Below, one piece after another: positions 44,782 to 55,689 of a stretch of DNA of 64,000 nucleotides (its first letter is position 1; every line of letters begins with the position of its first letter). The notes below the pieces were generated by a model that saw only the letters and a list, made by a program, of their open reading frames with translations, ran no database searches and had not been told where the DNA came from. Made by a program: the position numbers and the translations under genes. Source of the DNA: Weeksella massiliensis (GTDB lineage: Bacteria; Bacteroidota; Bacteroidia; Flavobacteriales; Weeksellaceae); assembly GCA_000751595.1 (NCBI GenBank), contig CCMH01000004.1, forward strand, positions 271,590 through 335,589. The letters run 5' to 3'.

Positions 44782-44849
44782 GGCTTTATTTTTGGTGGAT
44801 AGGAAATGAGGATTATAATTCTGAAATATATCCTACCGTAACTTCAAAA

Positions 44850-45431
44850 TTAAGTTTGATTTTTAGCAATCCATTTTCCTACTTGAGGAGCTTGATAATT
44901 GTTCATCAAATGTATTAACTCTTCGGCAGAATCACTTACCAGCAACATATCTCGGTACACAGGTTTTAGGAATCCTTGTTGGATCGTTACTTCAACAAAC
45001 TCTATGAGTTTATCATAAAAACCATCAATATTATAGAGTGCTATTGGTTTTTTATGCAAACCAAGTTGTCCCCAAGTCAACATTTCGAAGAGTTCTTCTA
45101 AAGTACCAAAACCACCTGGAAGCGCAATAATTCCGTCTGACAAATCATGCATTTTGGTTTTGCGTTCGTGCATATTTTCGGTAAGAAAAAGTTCGGTAAG
45201 CTCGGGATGAGCTAATTCTTTTTCTTGAAGAAAGATAGGTAAAACGCCATACACTTTCCCGTTGTTTTGTAATGCTCCATTGGCCACGGCGCCCATCAAA
45301 CCAACTTTGGCACCACCGTAAACGAGTCCGATATTTTTTTGAGCCAAAAATTGACCTAATTCAAATGCTTTCTCTTCGAAAATGGATTGATTTCCGGAAC
45401 TGGATCCGCAAAAGACACAAATATTTTTCAT
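44850..45431 (-). CDS. LOG-family protein (TIGR00730, cytokinin riboside phosphoribohydrolase-like)
   Basis: A 193-residue Rossmann-type protein: ICVFCGSSSGNQSIFEEKA at the start, GLVYGGAKVGLMGAVANGAL, and the signature ALPGGFGTLEELFEMLTW (PGGxGTxxE). The family cleaves nucleoside 5'-monophosphates at the N-glycosidic bond. In bacteria outside plants its substrate is unclear. It is separated by 33 bp from dnaB on the same strand. Confidence 0.9.
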   Translation of the reverse strand: MKNICVFCGSSSGNQSIFEEKAFELGQFLAQKNIGLVYGGAKVGLMGAVANGALQNNGKVYGVLPIFLQEKELAHPELTELFLTENMHERKTKMHDLSDGIIALPGGFGTLEELFEMLTWGQLGLHKKPIALYNIDGFYDKLIEFVEVTIQQGFLKPVYRDMLLVSDSAEELIHLMNNYQAPQVGKWIAKNQT

Positions 45432-45464
45432 AAAATTCTCTACTTTATCCTATCAAAACTTGGT

Positions 45465-47051
45465 TTAAAAACCTAAGTCATCATCTTCATTTTCTTTACT
45501 GAACGGTTTGTAAGAATCTAATCCGGTGAAGGAATCCATCGGATTTCCGGTCGGTAAATTTATTGAACTATCGAAAGTGAAATCGCTATCGCTACCGAAT
45601 TGTTTATTTTTATTCATCGAACTTGGTATTGTGTATTCATCATCAAAACCATTATTATCAAGATCGGTGAACTTTGCTTGTTCGCCAATAAAACGTAAAC
45701 GTATATTTTCTAATGCACCATTACGGTGTTTTGCAATGATAAACTCGGCCTGACCTGCACAAGGAGATTCTATTTCATCATCCCAAACTTCTAATTTATA
45801 ATATTCTGGACGATAAATAAACGAAACGATATCAGCATCCTGCTCAATTGCTCCCGACTCACGAAGGTCGGATAAGAGAGGGCGTTTGCTTCCACCCCGT
45901 GTTTCGACCGAACGCGATAACTGAGAAAGGGCAATTACCGGAATATTCAATTCTTTGGCAATGGCTTTTAGGGAACGAGAGATCATGGAAATTTCTTGTT
46001 CACGATTTCCATTTGCTTTTCCGCCGGCCGTCATCAGCTGTAAGTAATCGATAAGAATCATGCGCACGCCATGTTGGGAAACCAAACGACGAGCTTTGGC
46101 GCGTAAATCGAAAATCGATAAAGCCGGTGTGTCGTCGATATACAAAGGAGCTTCTTCTAAACCTTTTACTTTGGTGTACAATTGTTTCCATTCGTAATCG
46201 GCTAAAGTTGCTTTTCTCAATTTCTCCCCAGAAATACCTGTTTCACCAGAAATCATACGGGTAATGAGCTGTACTGATGACATCTCGAGCGAAAAAACGG
46301 CAACCGGAATATTGTGGTCGATGGTCATATTTTTGGCCATAGAAAGGATAAAAGCTGTTTTCCCCATCCCTGGACGAGCAGCTAAAATAATAAGATCTGA
46401 TTCTTGCCACCCCGAAGTAATTTTATCAATTTCTGTGAAACCAGAAGGCAGACCACTCATCCCTTCTTTGGTTGACATATCTTTAATTTTTTCGAGTGCT
46501 TCTTTTACCAAATCTCCAGCTTCGCTGTAACTTCTTTTGATTCCGCCTTCTGTAATTTCGAAAAGTTTACTTTCGGTAAAATCAAGTAAATCGAAAACAT
46601 CCGAAGTGTCATCGTATGATTTTCTGATGACTTCTGACGAGATTTCGATTAGTTTTCTTTTGATATAATTTTCTTGTATGGCTCTAGCATAGTATTCGAT
46701 ATGCGCAGAAGAAGATACTTTTTGGGTTAATTGTATCAAGAAATAATCTCCTCCAATCAAATCTAACTTTCCGCTGATTTTCAATTCATTAGCAACCGTC
46801 AATAAATCTATTGGTTGAGAGTCATTAAAGAGTTTTTGTATCGCAGCATAAATCGCTTGATGTTCTGGACGATAGAAAATTTCGGGAGATAGAATATCGA
46901 TAACATCATCTAAACCTTTTTTATCGATCATCATTGCCCCAAGAACGGCTTGTTCGAGTTCTACTGCCTGAGGAGGTAATTTACCTTTCTCTAGATTGAC
47001 AATGGCACCTGATGGATTGGTTTTAGAATATGACTGTTTTAGTTGTTCCAT
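45465..47051 (-). CDS. dnaB: Replicative DNA helicase
   Basis: A 528-residue hexameric helicase. The N-terminal DnaB domain (PPQAVELEQAVLGAMMID) is followed by the RecA-like core: LAARPGMGKTAFILSMA (Walker A), PVAVFSLEMSSVQL, ILIDYLQLM (Walker B), and LSDLRESGAIEQDADIV with the arginine-finger region. It unwinds DNA at the fork and partners the DnaG at 12 kb. No intein is present. A TAATTTTG box lies 7 nt before the ATG at 47051. Confidence 0.95.
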   Translation of the reverse strand: MEQLKQSYSKTNPSGAIVNLEKGKLPPQAVELEQAVLGAMMIDKKGLDDVIDILSPEIFYRPEHQAIYAAIQKLFNDSQPIDLLTVANELKISGKLDLIGGDYFLIQLTQKVSSSAHIEYYARAIQENYIKRKLIEISSEVIRKSYDDTSDVFDLLDFTESKLFEITEGGIKRSYSEAGDLVKEALEKIKDMSTKEGMSGLPSGFTEIDKITSGWQESDLIILAARPGMGKTAFILSMAKNMTIDHNIPVAVFSLEMSSVQLITRMISGETGISGEKLRKATLADYEWKQLYTKVKGLEEAPLYIDDTPALSIFDLRAKARRLVSQHGVRMILIDYLQLMTAGGKANGNREQEISMISRSLKAIAKELNIPVIALSQLSRSVETRGGSKRPLLSDLRESGAIEQDADIVSFIYRPEYYKLEVWDDEIESPCAGQAEFIIAKHRNGALENIRLRFIGEQAKFTDLDNNGFDDEYTIPSSMNKNKQFGSDSDFTFDSSINLPTGNPMDSFTGLDSYKPFSKENEDDDLGF

Positions 47052-47069
47052 AGTTGGTCAAAATTAATC

Positions 47070-47101
47070 AAAAAACGAGATAATTAAAGTTAATTATCTC
47101 G
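47070..47101 (-). terminator. Terminator between accA and dnaB
   Basis: CGAGATAATTAA / TTAATTATCTCG, a perfect 12-bp inverted repeat around a 2-nt centre, followed on the minus strand by TTTTTTG. It ends the accA transcript. Confidence 0.7.
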
Positions 47102-47141
47102 CAATTTATTAAGATCAAAGTATTAATGACTTGTTAATAAC

Positions 47142-48095
47142 TTACCCTTTGAATTCACCAAATGCGATAAAACGATCTTGGCGTTGTTTGGTAAGTTTTT
47201 CGGCTGAAAGTTTTTTCAGTTCGTTATATGTTTCCACGATTTTGTCGCGTACACTATCGTAGGTTGTTTTCGGATCGTAATGAGCGCCACCAAGTGGTTC
47301 TTTGATAATATCTTCGATCAATCCTAATTCTAACATATCTGGACCTGTTAATTTCATCTGCGAAGCTGCTTGTTCTTTATAGTCCCAAGAGCGCCACAAA
47401 ATTGTAGAACAGTTTTCTGGAGAAATTACAGAATACCATGTATTTTCTAGCATGAATACTTTGTTTCCTACTCCTATCCCTAAAGCTCCACCACTTGCTC
47501 CTTCACCAATAACAATGGTAATGATAGGCACGGTAAGTTTTAGCATTTCGTAGATATTTTTAGCAATAGCTTCTCCTTGTCCTCTTTCTTCAGCTTCTAA
47601 TCCTGGATATGCACCTGGAGTATCGACAAAAGTCACCACAGGAATATTGAATTTTTCGGCTAATTTCATCAAGCGTAATGCTTTTCGATACCCTTCTGGA
47701 TTGGCCATTCCGAATCTTCGGTATTGTCTTTCTTTGGTATTTTTACCTTTTTGTTGTCCGACAAACATATAGGTTTGATCGCCAATTTTTCCTAAACCAC
47801 CCACCATTGCTTTATCATCGGCAAAGTTTCGGTCACCGTGAATTTCTACAAAGTTGTTATTGGTAATGGCATAAAGATAATCTAAAGTGTAAGGTCGAGA
47901 AGGATGACGTGACAATTGTACACGTTGCCAAGGAGTAAGATTTCCGTAGATTTCTTTCTTTTTATTTTCTATCGCAATCTCTATTTCTACACAAGCTTGT
48001 TTAATATTTACTCCACTTTCTTCCCCAACGACTTGACAGCTTTGTAATTGCTCCATCAAATCTTTTATGGGTTGTTCAAATTCTAAGTATTCCAT
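47142..48095 (-). CDS. accA: Acetyl-CoA carboxylase carboxyltransferase alpha subunit
   Basis: A 317-residue AccA with the N-terminal [31 protein letters not shown], a crotonase-fold core with [24 protein letters not shown] and [18 protein letters not shown], and [13 protein letters not shown]. It transfers carboxyl from biotin to acetyl-CoA to make malonyl-CoA, the substrate for FabD. accD is not adjacent. It has its own TATCTTTG promoter box and ends at a terminator before dnaB. Confidence 0.96.
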   Translation of the reverse strand: MEYLEFEQPIKDLMEQLQSCQVVGEESGVNIKQACVEIEIAIENKKKEIYGNLTPWQRVQLSRHPSRPYTLDYLYAITNNNFVEIHGDRNFADDKAMVGGLGKIGDQTYMFVGQQKGKNTKERQYRRFGMANPEGYRKALRLMKLAEKFNIPVVTFVDTPGAYPGLEAEERGQGEAIAKNIYEMLKLTVPIITIVIGEGASGGALGIGVGNKVFMLENTWYSVISPENCSTILWRSWDYKEQAASQMKLTGPDMLELGLIEDIIKEPLGGAHYDPKTTYDSVRDKIVETYNELKKLSAEKLTKQRQDRFIAFGEFKG

Positions 48096-48120
48096 AATGA
48101 CTTATTAGCATTCTATCCGA

Positions 48121-48128
48121 CAAAGATA
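48121..48128 (-). promoter_or_regulatory. -7 box TATCTTTG for accA
   Basis: TATCTTTG on the minus strand, 25 nt before the ATG at 48095, so accA has a short leader. Confidence 0.6.
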
Positions 48129-48169
48129 ACGAGTTTATCTTGAAATTAGGATAGAAATTCTATTAAACA

Positions 48170-48204
48170 AAAAAGCATTTCTCAGGACATGAAAAATGCT
48201 TTTT
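48170..48204 (-). terminator. Terminator after the thiolase gene
   Basis: AAAAAGCATTT / AAATGCTTTTT, 11-bp stem with a 13-nt loop, 10 bp downstream of the thiolase stop on the minus strand. Confidence 0.75.
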
Positions 48205-48213
48205 ATCAAGGTT

Positions 48214-49392
48214 TTATAATTTTTCGATTAACATTGCCGAAGCTCCACCTCCTCCATTACAGATTGCAGCAACTCCTTTCTTGGCATTATTTTGTTCTAA
48301 AACATTCAGTAAAGTAACCAAAATTCTCGAACCAGAATTCCCTAGTGGATGGCCTAAAGAAACCGCACCACCGTTCACATTTACTTTCGATGCATCGATG
48401 TTTAATAATTGAGTATTCACTAATCCTACAACAGAAAAAGCTTCGTTAAACTCCCAATAATCTACATCATCTACGCTGATTGATGCTTTTTTCAATAATT
48501 TTTCTACCGCTTTGGTAGGAGCTGTTGTAAACCATTCTGGCTCGTGAGCCGCATCGGCATAAGCTGTAATTTTTGCCAAAGGTTTCAATCCTAATTCTTG
48601 AGCTTTTTCGGCAGACATCAATACCAAAGCAGAAGCACCGTCGTTGATTGTCGAAGCATTGGCTGCTGTTACCGTTCCATCTTTTGAGAACACTGCACGC
48701 AATTCTGGAATTTTCTCGAAACGTACATTTTTGTATTCTTCATCTTCTTTGAAAACGATTGCATCTCCACGTCGTTGCGGAATTTCTACCGGAACAACTT
48801 CATTATCAAATCTTCCAGCTTCCCAAGCAGCAGCTGATTTTTTATAAGACTCTATAGCAAAAGCATCTTGTTGCTCTCTTGTAATTCCGTATTTCGCAGC
48901 AGTGGTATCTCCAAAAGCTCCCATCATTTCTTTTGAGTAAGCATCTTGTAAACCATCTTGTACAATCCCATCATTTAGAGTGGTATTGCCATATTTATTT
49001 CCTACACGTGCAGTAGCAGAATAGAACGGAGTCATCGACATGTTTTCCATTCCACCAGCAACAACGACATCTGCATCACCCAAACGAATCGCTTGCGCAG
49101 CAAACATAACCGCTTTCATCCCTGAAGCACAAACTTTGTTCACAGTGGTTGCAGGAACTGTATTAGGAATCCCAGCGCCCATCATGGCTTGTCTTGCAGG
49201 CGCTTGTCCTTCACCGGCTTGCAAAACATTCCCCATATATACTTCGTCTACATGCTCTGCTGATAAGTTGATTTTGTCTAAGGCTCCTTTTATAGCAACA
49301 CTTCCTAATTTTGTTGCGGGAACCGTTGATAAACTTCCTAAAAAAGATCCCATCGGCGTTCTTACCGCAGAGACAATTACTACTTCTTTCAT
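48214..49392 (-). CDS. Acetyl-CoA C-acyltransferase (thiolase)
   Basis: A 392-residue thiolase from the ATG at 49392 (MKEVVIVSAVRTPMGSF). The nucleophilic Cys is in VNKVCASGMKAV, the conserved NGGAVSLGHPLGNSG supplies the His, and the C-terminal acid/base Cys lies in AAICNGGGGASAM. It catalyses acetoacetyl-CoA formation or cleavage; in a mevalonate-using flavobacterium it could start isoprenoid synthesis. Beta-oxidation is the alternative. The ORF could extend to 49431, but those 13 residues are not family-like. Confidence 0.93.
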   Translation of the reverse strand: MKEVVIVSAVRTPMGSFLGSLSTVPATKLGSVAIKGALDKINLSAEHVDEVYMGNVLQAGEGQAPARQAMMGAGIPNTVPATTVNKVCASGMKAVMFAAQAIRLGDADVVVAGGMENMSMTPFYSATARVGNKYGNTTLNDGIVQDGLQDAYSKEMMGAFGDTTAAKYGITREQQDAFAIESYKKSAAAWEAGRFDNEVVPVEIPQRRGDAIVFKEDEEYKNVRFEKIPELRAVFSKDGTVTAANASTINDGASALVLMSAEKAQELGLKPLAKITAYADAAHEPEWFTTAPTKAVEKLLKKASISVDDVDYWEFNEAFSVVGLVNTQLLNIDASKVNVNGGAVSLGHPLGNSGSRILVTLLNVLEQNNAKKGVAAICNGGGGASAMLIEKL

Positions 49393-49594
49393 TATTTTGT
49401 GATTTATTTCTGTTAAAAATATGTTTCGCAATATACTCTTTTTTCTTTATTTCTACATGTAGAATTTCTTATGGAAAAGACAGATTTTTTGGTAGGATGA
49501 AAAAGACTCTCTGTCTTTTACTTAACAATAAAAAGAAAGATTTGATGGAGAAATATTCGATTAGAATACCAGAATTAAGAGCAGAAAATTTAGG

Positions 49595-49627
49595 TAAAAA
49601 AATAATCCCCAAAATCTTGGGGATTAT
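49595..49627 (-). terminator. Strong minus-strand terminator of an unassigned transcript
   Basis: ATAATCCCCAA / TTGGGGATTAT, an 11-bp stem with a 4-nt loop, followed on the minus strand by TTTTTTTA. It ends a transcript initiated upstream (higher coordinates), before the thiolase gene. Confidence 0.75.
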
Positions 49628-49644
49628 CTAACCAACCTAAACTA

Positions 49645-49701
49645 CTATAAAAAACTCTTAAAGTATTTAGCCTTCCAACCATAAGTAGATTGGATCAACA
49701 T
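49645..49701 (-). CDS. Candidate 18-residue small ORF/leader peptide
   Basis: ATG at 49701 to TAG at 49645 on the minus strand; 18 codons including Tyr-Gly-Trp and Lys-Tyr-Phe-Lys-Ser-Phe. It lies between a TACATTTG box and the terminator. Five of 18 residues are aromatic. No antiterminator pairing was found, so a leader role is uncertain. It may be a small RNA gene instead. Confidence 0.3.
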   Translation of the reverse strand: MLIQSTYGWKAKYFKSFL

Positions 49702-49732
49702 AAATACTACTATGAATAAATTATTTGTGATG

Positions 49733-49740
49733 CAAATGTA
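49733..49740 (-). promoter_or_regulatory. -7 box TACATTTG of the small transcript
   Basis: TACATTTG on the minus strand, exact TAnnTTTG match, with TTTTG about 23 bp upstream (near -33). It predicts a transcript of about 130 nt ending at the 49595 terminator. Confidence 0.45.
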
Positions 49741-49805
49741 AACTTTTTTTCAAACTTTGAGCACAAAATCACGAAAAGTTTACAATTTTATTATTTATTT
49801 AACAT

Positions 49806-50324
49806 TTAGTAAATATTGAACCAAGACATCAATCTCTCTATTTTACTCATTTTATGGCTAATACGATCCATTTCTAACTCCATCATCCGAATAAAATCCG
49901 CATCGGTTGCTCTCATTTTAGCCGATCGGTAATAAAAATGAGCCTTGCGAAACTTAAACCGATCTTCCATCACCCGCCCTTTTTGGTAGAAAAGCGTTGC
50001 ATAATCCACACCTGGCAAAGACAAAGCTCGATTGATCATATTTTCTGCTTCGCCCAATGCATCAAACCGTAATAATAAATAAATATAATTGACATAGGAA
50101 GTAGGGTATTCATCTGGACAGAATTTTATGGCTAACTCATAATGCCGTTGCGCTTTGGTAAAATCTTTGAACTGCGTTTCATAAATCCAACCTAAATAAT
50201 TATGCGCTCTTGCATACCCCGGATCAATCGATAAAATTTCGTACAAAAGGACATACGCTTTACTCAAATCGTTTTTTTCGATTAGTTTATTGACATCTAA
50301 AAAAAGGATTTCGGTTTGATTCAT
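49806..50324 (-). CDS. Tetratricopeptide-repeat protein
   Basis: A 172-residue, all-helical protein with three or four TPR-like repeats (LSKAYVLLYEILSIDPGYARAHNYLGW, KAQRHYELAIKFCPDEYPTSYVNY, and a degenerate RKAHFYYRSAKM). TPRs mediate protein contacts; no enzymatic motif is visible. There is no signal peptide, so it should be cytoplasmic. It is transcribed divergently from the secreted 50422 protein. The function is unknown. Confidence 0.75.
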   Translation of the reverse strand: MNQTEILFLDVNKLIEKNDLSKAYVLLYEILSIDPGYARAHNYLGWIYETQFKDFTKAQRHYELAIKFCPDEYPTSYVNYIYLLLRFDALGEAENMINRALSLPGVDYATLFYQKGRVMEDRFKFRKAHFYYRSAKMRATDADFIRMMELEMDRISHKMSKIERLMSWFNIY

Positions 50325-50421
50325 TTTGTTATTTGTTCGATAATTTTAATAAGTTGATTATGTAAAGATAATAGACAATTTTCAACAGAAAAATGTATTT
50401 TTGAAATTTAACCTTTTCCAA

Positions 50422-50991
50422 ATGTTACAACGAATAGCTTTGCTTTTTCTTAGTCTGATGTGTTCGACAATTTTGGCGCAAGAAACCAATCTTTTTAGTC
50501 TAAAAAAAACCATCTACGATCGCTTGATTCAAGATTTTACCACTTCTATTTCTTCTAAATCTCCTTATGAAATTTGGATTGATCCCCTTACCTATCAGTT
50601 CGAAAATATCGAAATGAATGAATTTGGCCTTCAACCTAAAAAAGGCATTTTACTAAAGGATGAAACTTACTGCGAACACAAAACAGCCATTTATTGCAAA
50701 GACAAAATAGATCTCGATTCTTTTCAGTTATCGATCATCACGCATCCTGGGTATGATGATTTGTACTCGGTGTATTATTTTGTGTATCAGCCCTTGGATT
50801 CTTGGTATTCGCTTATCCTTCATCTGAACGAAAAAAAATATCTTCAGCAATATGATCATATCAGTACTGTATATCTTCCTACCAAAAAAATAGAGGTAAA
50901 AAACAATAAAGTGGTTGAGAAACAGGAATTGGTAGAAGTAAAATTGACAAAAGATTTTGAAATTTTTGAGGTGAAAAAACTGTCCTTTTAA
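50422..50991 (+). CDS. Secreted hypothetical protein
   Basis: About 189 residues from the ATG at 50422: MLQRIALLFLSLMCSTILAQ is a signal peptide. The mature part is Lys/Tyr-rich with the phrases YEIWIDPLTYQFENIEMNEF and LHLNEKKYLQQY but no family I recognise. A single-gene unit facing away from the TPR gene. It may be an exported protein of the envelope. The TTG at 50401 upstream would destroy the signal peptide layout, so I prefer 50422. Confidence 0.6.
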   Translation: MLQRIALLFLSLMCSTILAQETNLFSLKKTIYDRLIQDFTTSISSKSPYEIWIDPLTYQFENIEMNEFGLQPKKGILLKDETYCEHKTAIYCKDKIDLDSFQLSIITHPGYDDLYSVYYFVYQPLDSWYSLILHLNEKKYLQQYDHISTVYLPTKKIEVKNNKVVEKQELVEVKLTKDFEIFEVKKLSF

Positions 50992-51037
50992 GAAAATTTC
51001 TTTATATTTGAGATGATTCGACAAATTGTCCTTTACC

Positions 51038-51553
51038 ATGTTAGACCCTGTTGCCTATATAGAAGAATTGATTCATCTCTCAAAAGACAACTTGCGTATT
51101 TGCCGCATGAATTGGTGGTTGATGAAGTACGAAAATGAATTTGAAAGCGCCATAAAAGAAACAAAATGTGAGAAATGGCGTCAATGGTTTTTCCACGACA
51201 TTAACCCTTATCCTTGCCTTTGCGCAAAGAAAGAAAAGCTTTGTGAGTTTATCGATTTGTACCGCGAATTGGATCGGTGCACACAAATTCAACGGCATGA
51301 AAACTACTTCGAAAACATGTACAAAAAGTTTCAGAACTTAGACGAAAGTAGAGCATCTATCGTAAAGTGGATGAACGAGATACGCCCGAGAATCTCATCT
51401 ATTTATTTCAATTTCGATCGACAAGATAATTTACGAATTAGTTTTTACAATGCTATTCCGAAATTCGAACTCAACCTCAATAAAAGTGATTATAAATACA
51501 CCTTGCATTGTATGAATATTTTTTCGCAAATAACTTATGCCTTTGGGTATTGA
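51038..51553 (+). CDS. Hypothetical protein, unknown function
   Basis: About 171 residues from the ATG at 51038 (MLDPVAYIEELIHLSKDNLR). Rich in Trp, Cys and charged residues (MNWWLMKYENEF, INPYPCLCAKKEKLCEF), helical at the N-terminus and with a beta-like end. No signal peptide or membrane segment. It lies between the secreted 50422 protein and rbfA. I cannot assign a family. Confidence 0.55.
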   Translation: MLDPVAYIEELIHLSKDNLRICRMNWWLMKYENEFESAIKETKCEKWRQWFFHDINPYPCLCAKKEKLCEFIDLYRELDRCTQIQRHENYFENMYKKFQNLDESRASIVKWMNEIRPRISSIYFNFDRQDNLRISFYNAIPKFELNLNKSDYKYTLHCMNIFSQITYAFGY

Positions 51554-51573
51554 TGTTTTGTACCAAAAATATG

Positions 51574-51581
51574 TACCTTTG
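51574..51581 (+). promoter_or_regulatory. Promoter TTG-N21-TACCTTTG for rbfA
   Basis: TTG at 51550-51552, 21 bp, TACCTTTG at 51574-51581. It gives a short leader to the TTG start of rbfA at 51604. Confidence 0.55.
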
Positions 51582-51603
51582 CTCGATAATAAAAACGTAG
51601 ATT

Positions 51604-51963
51604 TTGGATAGTAATAGACAACAAAAAGTAGGAAAATTATTTCAAGAAGAATTAGCAGAAGCTTTCAGAAAATGGGCTTCGGATCTTTTTCCAGGTAATT
51701 TAATTAGTGTAACAGAAGTTAAAGTTACTTCTGATTTGAGTATTGCAAAAGTTTTTGTCAGTATTTTTCCTACCGATAAAAAAGACGAAATCTTACAAGA
51801 AATCAACGTTCAGACTCCCTATTTCAGAGGAATCTTATCCAAAGGAGCTGCTAAAAACATGCGTCTTACGCCAGAACTTATTTTCAAACTCGATCCGACA
51901 TTAGATGAAATGGACAAAATCGATCGCGCGCTTTCTGGCAAAGGAAACAACCCTATTTTATAG
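51604..51963 (+). CDS. rbfA: Ribosome-binding factor A
   Basis: A 119-residue KH-type protein that helps mature the 30S subunit and process 16S rRNA. RQQKVGKLFQEELAEAF at the start, ISVTEVKVTSDLSIAKVFVSIFP and RLTPELIFKLDPTLDEMDKIDRAL at the end are the RbfA signatures. The start codon is TTG at 51604, with no ATG upstream in frame. It is 9 bp before a LolE-type permease on the same strand, so they form an operon. Confidence 0.93.
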   Translation: MDSNRQQKVGKLFQEELAEAFRKWASDLFPGNLISVTEVKVTSDLSIAKVFVSIFPTDKKDEILQEINVQTPYFRGILSKGAAKNMRLTPELIFKLDPTLDEMDKIDRALSGKGNNPIL

Positions 51964-51972
51964 ATTTTTGCG

Positions 51973-53160
51973 ATGAGGAATATTCCGTTTTATATTGCAA
52001 AACGCTACTTTTTTTCGAAAACCAATACCAATGCAGTCAACATTATTACCTCGATTGCAGTGATTGCTATTATGGTGGCTACCGCTGCTCTATTGGTGAT
52101 TTTATCAGTATTTTCTGGATTAGAAAAAATGAATCTTCGTTTTTTGAGCGATGTAAATCCGGAGCTAAAAATCTCACCGGCAAGCGGGAAACGTTTGCCG
52201 AATATAGATCAACTCGAAAATGAAATCAAAAACCAAGCGGATATTGTTTCCTACGCAAAAGTAATCGAAGAAAAAGTTTATATCCAATATAATGGATTAG
52301 AAGACATTGCTTACTTAAAAAGTGTTGATAATCAATTTCTAACGAATAATCAATTAGATACAACGATTATTGCCGGACGACTTTTCGATTCTTCTCAGCG
52401 ACCGTACGAAATTATTGCTTCGGAAGGAATTGGGAGCCGCCTAAAAATATACGTCGATAACGAGTTACCGATTCGGCTAATAATGCCCAAAGCAGGAACA
52501 AAACTCATTAAACAAGCAGAAGATGGTTTTGCGATGCAAGAAGCTTTCAATTCGGGTATTTTTTTCTTGAATGATCAGTACGATAAATATCTTTTTGCGC
52601 CACTTGCTTTAGGACAAGAAATGCTAAATCTTTCACCGAAAGATGCTTATTCCTTAGAACTAAAAACCAATGGAAAGAAGAGCCTGAATCAAATCAAAAA
52701 AGAAATTGCAAAACAAGTTGGACCCGAATACACCATCCAAACAAGACAAGATTTGGATGCTGCTTTTCTCAAAGTAATGAATGTCGAAAATCTAATTATT
52801 TATATGATTTTCACTTTGGTCATTATCATTGCTTGTTTTAACCTTGCTGGTACAATTATCATTATTATTTTGGATAAAAAAGAAGAAATAAAAACCATGT
52901 ATAGTTTTGGGATGACCCGAAAAAATATTCGTAAAATCTTTTTCTTTACTGGATTAATTATCACAGTTACCGCCATGATTCTCGGCCTAATTATCGCCAG
53001 TATTTTGGGGTATTTGCAAATACATTATCCTTTGGTTTATGCTGCTCCGTATGTCGCTTTTCCGTTTACTTTTACCCTGAGTAATTTTCTTGTGGTTAGC
53101 GCAACCGTCTTAGCAATCGGGTCGTTTGTTAGTTGGCTTATGGCAAAACAAGTGAAGTAA
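51973..53160 (+). CDS. FtsX-like ABC permease (LolC/LolE-type)
   Basis: A 395-residue permease. FYIAKRYFFSKTNTNAVNIIT is the typical N-terminus, TM1 runs about 20-46, then a periplasmic domain of about 210 residues, then three membrane helices (LIIYMIFTLVIIIACFNLAG, and two near the end). The cytoplasmic loop DKKEEIKTMYSFGM is the coupling helix. Family members extract lipoproteins from the inner membrane or act in related transport. No ATPase gene is adjacent, so the partner lies elsewhere. Confidence 0.88.
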   Translation: MRNIPFYIAKRYFFSKTNTNAVNIITSIAVIAIMVATAALLVILSVFSGLEKMNLRFLSDVNPELKISPASGKRLPNIDQLENEIKNQADIVSYAKVIEEKVYIQYNGLEDIAYLKSVDNQFLTNNQLDTTIIAGRLFDSSQRPYEIIASEGIGSRLKIYVDNELPIRLIMPKAGTKLIKQAEDGFAMQEAFNSGIFFLNDQYDKYLFAPLALGQEMLNLSPKDAYSLELKTNGKKSLNQIKKEIAKQVGPEYTIQTRQDLDAAFLKVMNVENLIIYMIFTLVIIIACFNLAGTIIIIILDKKEEIKTMYSFGMTRKNIRKIFFFTGLIITVTAMILGLIIASILGYLQIHYPLVYAAPYVAFPFTFTLSNFLVVSATVLAIGSFVSWLMAKQVK

Positions 53161-53200
53161 TAAGAAAGAAATATGTGAAGAAAGTAGAAAGTATAACAAA

Positions 53201-53242
53201 AAAAAATACGCTTGAAAATTTAGATGTTCAAGCGTATTTTTT
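53201..53242. terminator. Terminator between the permease and 53243 gene
   Basis: AAAAAATACGCTTGAA / TTCAAGCGTATTTTTT, a 16-bp stem with a 10-nt loop. It works for both convergent genes. Confidence 0.88.
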
Positions 53243-53476
53243 TTAGGCTAATTCTTCTTCGAAATCGTCTAAAACAATTGCAGCTTTCTTTTCATGTGGC
53301 TTGAACAATGCATAGGTCAATAACCCTAGACCAATCCCAACAAGTGCTCCTACTTTTTGGTTTTTATCTATCGCTTTGGCAACCGCAATCCCGACCGCTG
53401 CACCTGTAGTAGTGATCGAAACAGTATTTTCGAATTCTTTCGATTTGGTGTCTAATACATCTAAAATATTATTCAT
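53243..53476 (-). CDS. Small glycine-zipper-like protein
   Basis: A 77-residue protein: a hydrophilic N-terminus, then TGAAVGIAVAKAIDKNQKVGALVGIGLGLLTYALF, a glycine-spaced helical hairpin that may insert in a membrane, then an acidic tail (VLDDFEEELA). It resembles small glycine-zipper proteins with no known role. The stop codon abuts the shared terminator. The gene is monocistronic and divergent from ligA. Confidence 0.55.
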   Translation of the reverse strand: MNNILDVLDTKSKEFENTVSITTTGAAVGIAVAKAIDKNQKVGALVGIGLGLLTYALFKPHEKKAAIVLDDFEEELA

Positions 53477-53609
53477 ATCAATATAGTTTATTCGCGTTTA
53501 TGTTCATGTAAATTTAAGTATTTTTTGCAAATACTTCGCCAAAAATTCATCCTACCGAATATTCTCTAGAAAAGACACTGAAAAAGACTCTAATTCTGAG
53601 CTTAGTTTT

Positions 53610-53617
53610 TATCTTTG
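53610..53617 (+). promoter_or_regulatory. -7 box TATCTTTG for ligA
   Basis: TATCTTTG, exact consensus, 19 nt before the ATG at 53637. A CATCCTACCGAA motif lies 60 bp upstream (53548-53559). Confidence 0.6.
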
Positions 53618-53624
53618 TTTGTAG

Positions 53625-55634
<2,010 letters not shown>

Positions 55635-55636
55635 AA

Positions 55637-55664
55637 AAAAGGTCTGAAAAAATTCAGACCTTTT
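55637..55664. terminator. Bidirectional terminator after ligA
   Basis: AAAAGGTCTGAA / TTCAGACCTTTT, a 12-bp stem with an AAAA loop, between ligA and the convergent nuclease gene. Confidence 0.88.
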
Positions 55665-55689
55665 ATATTTTTAGGATTTCCTACCAAAA

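Larger units (their letters stand above)
49393..49805. other. 413-bp intergenic region with terminators and a possible small transcript
   Basis: Contains AAAAGAC/GTCTTTT (49501-49519), a CATCCTACC motif at 49491-49499, the strong hairpin at 49602-49627, a short ORF at 49645-49701 and a TACATTTG box at 49733-49740 (listed separately). Confidence 0.4.

Noticed and set aside
49545..49631. Plus-strand small ORF starting MEKYSIRIPEL
   Set aside because: It runs through the strong terminator hairpin and has no promoter; the residues at its end are the hairpin itself.
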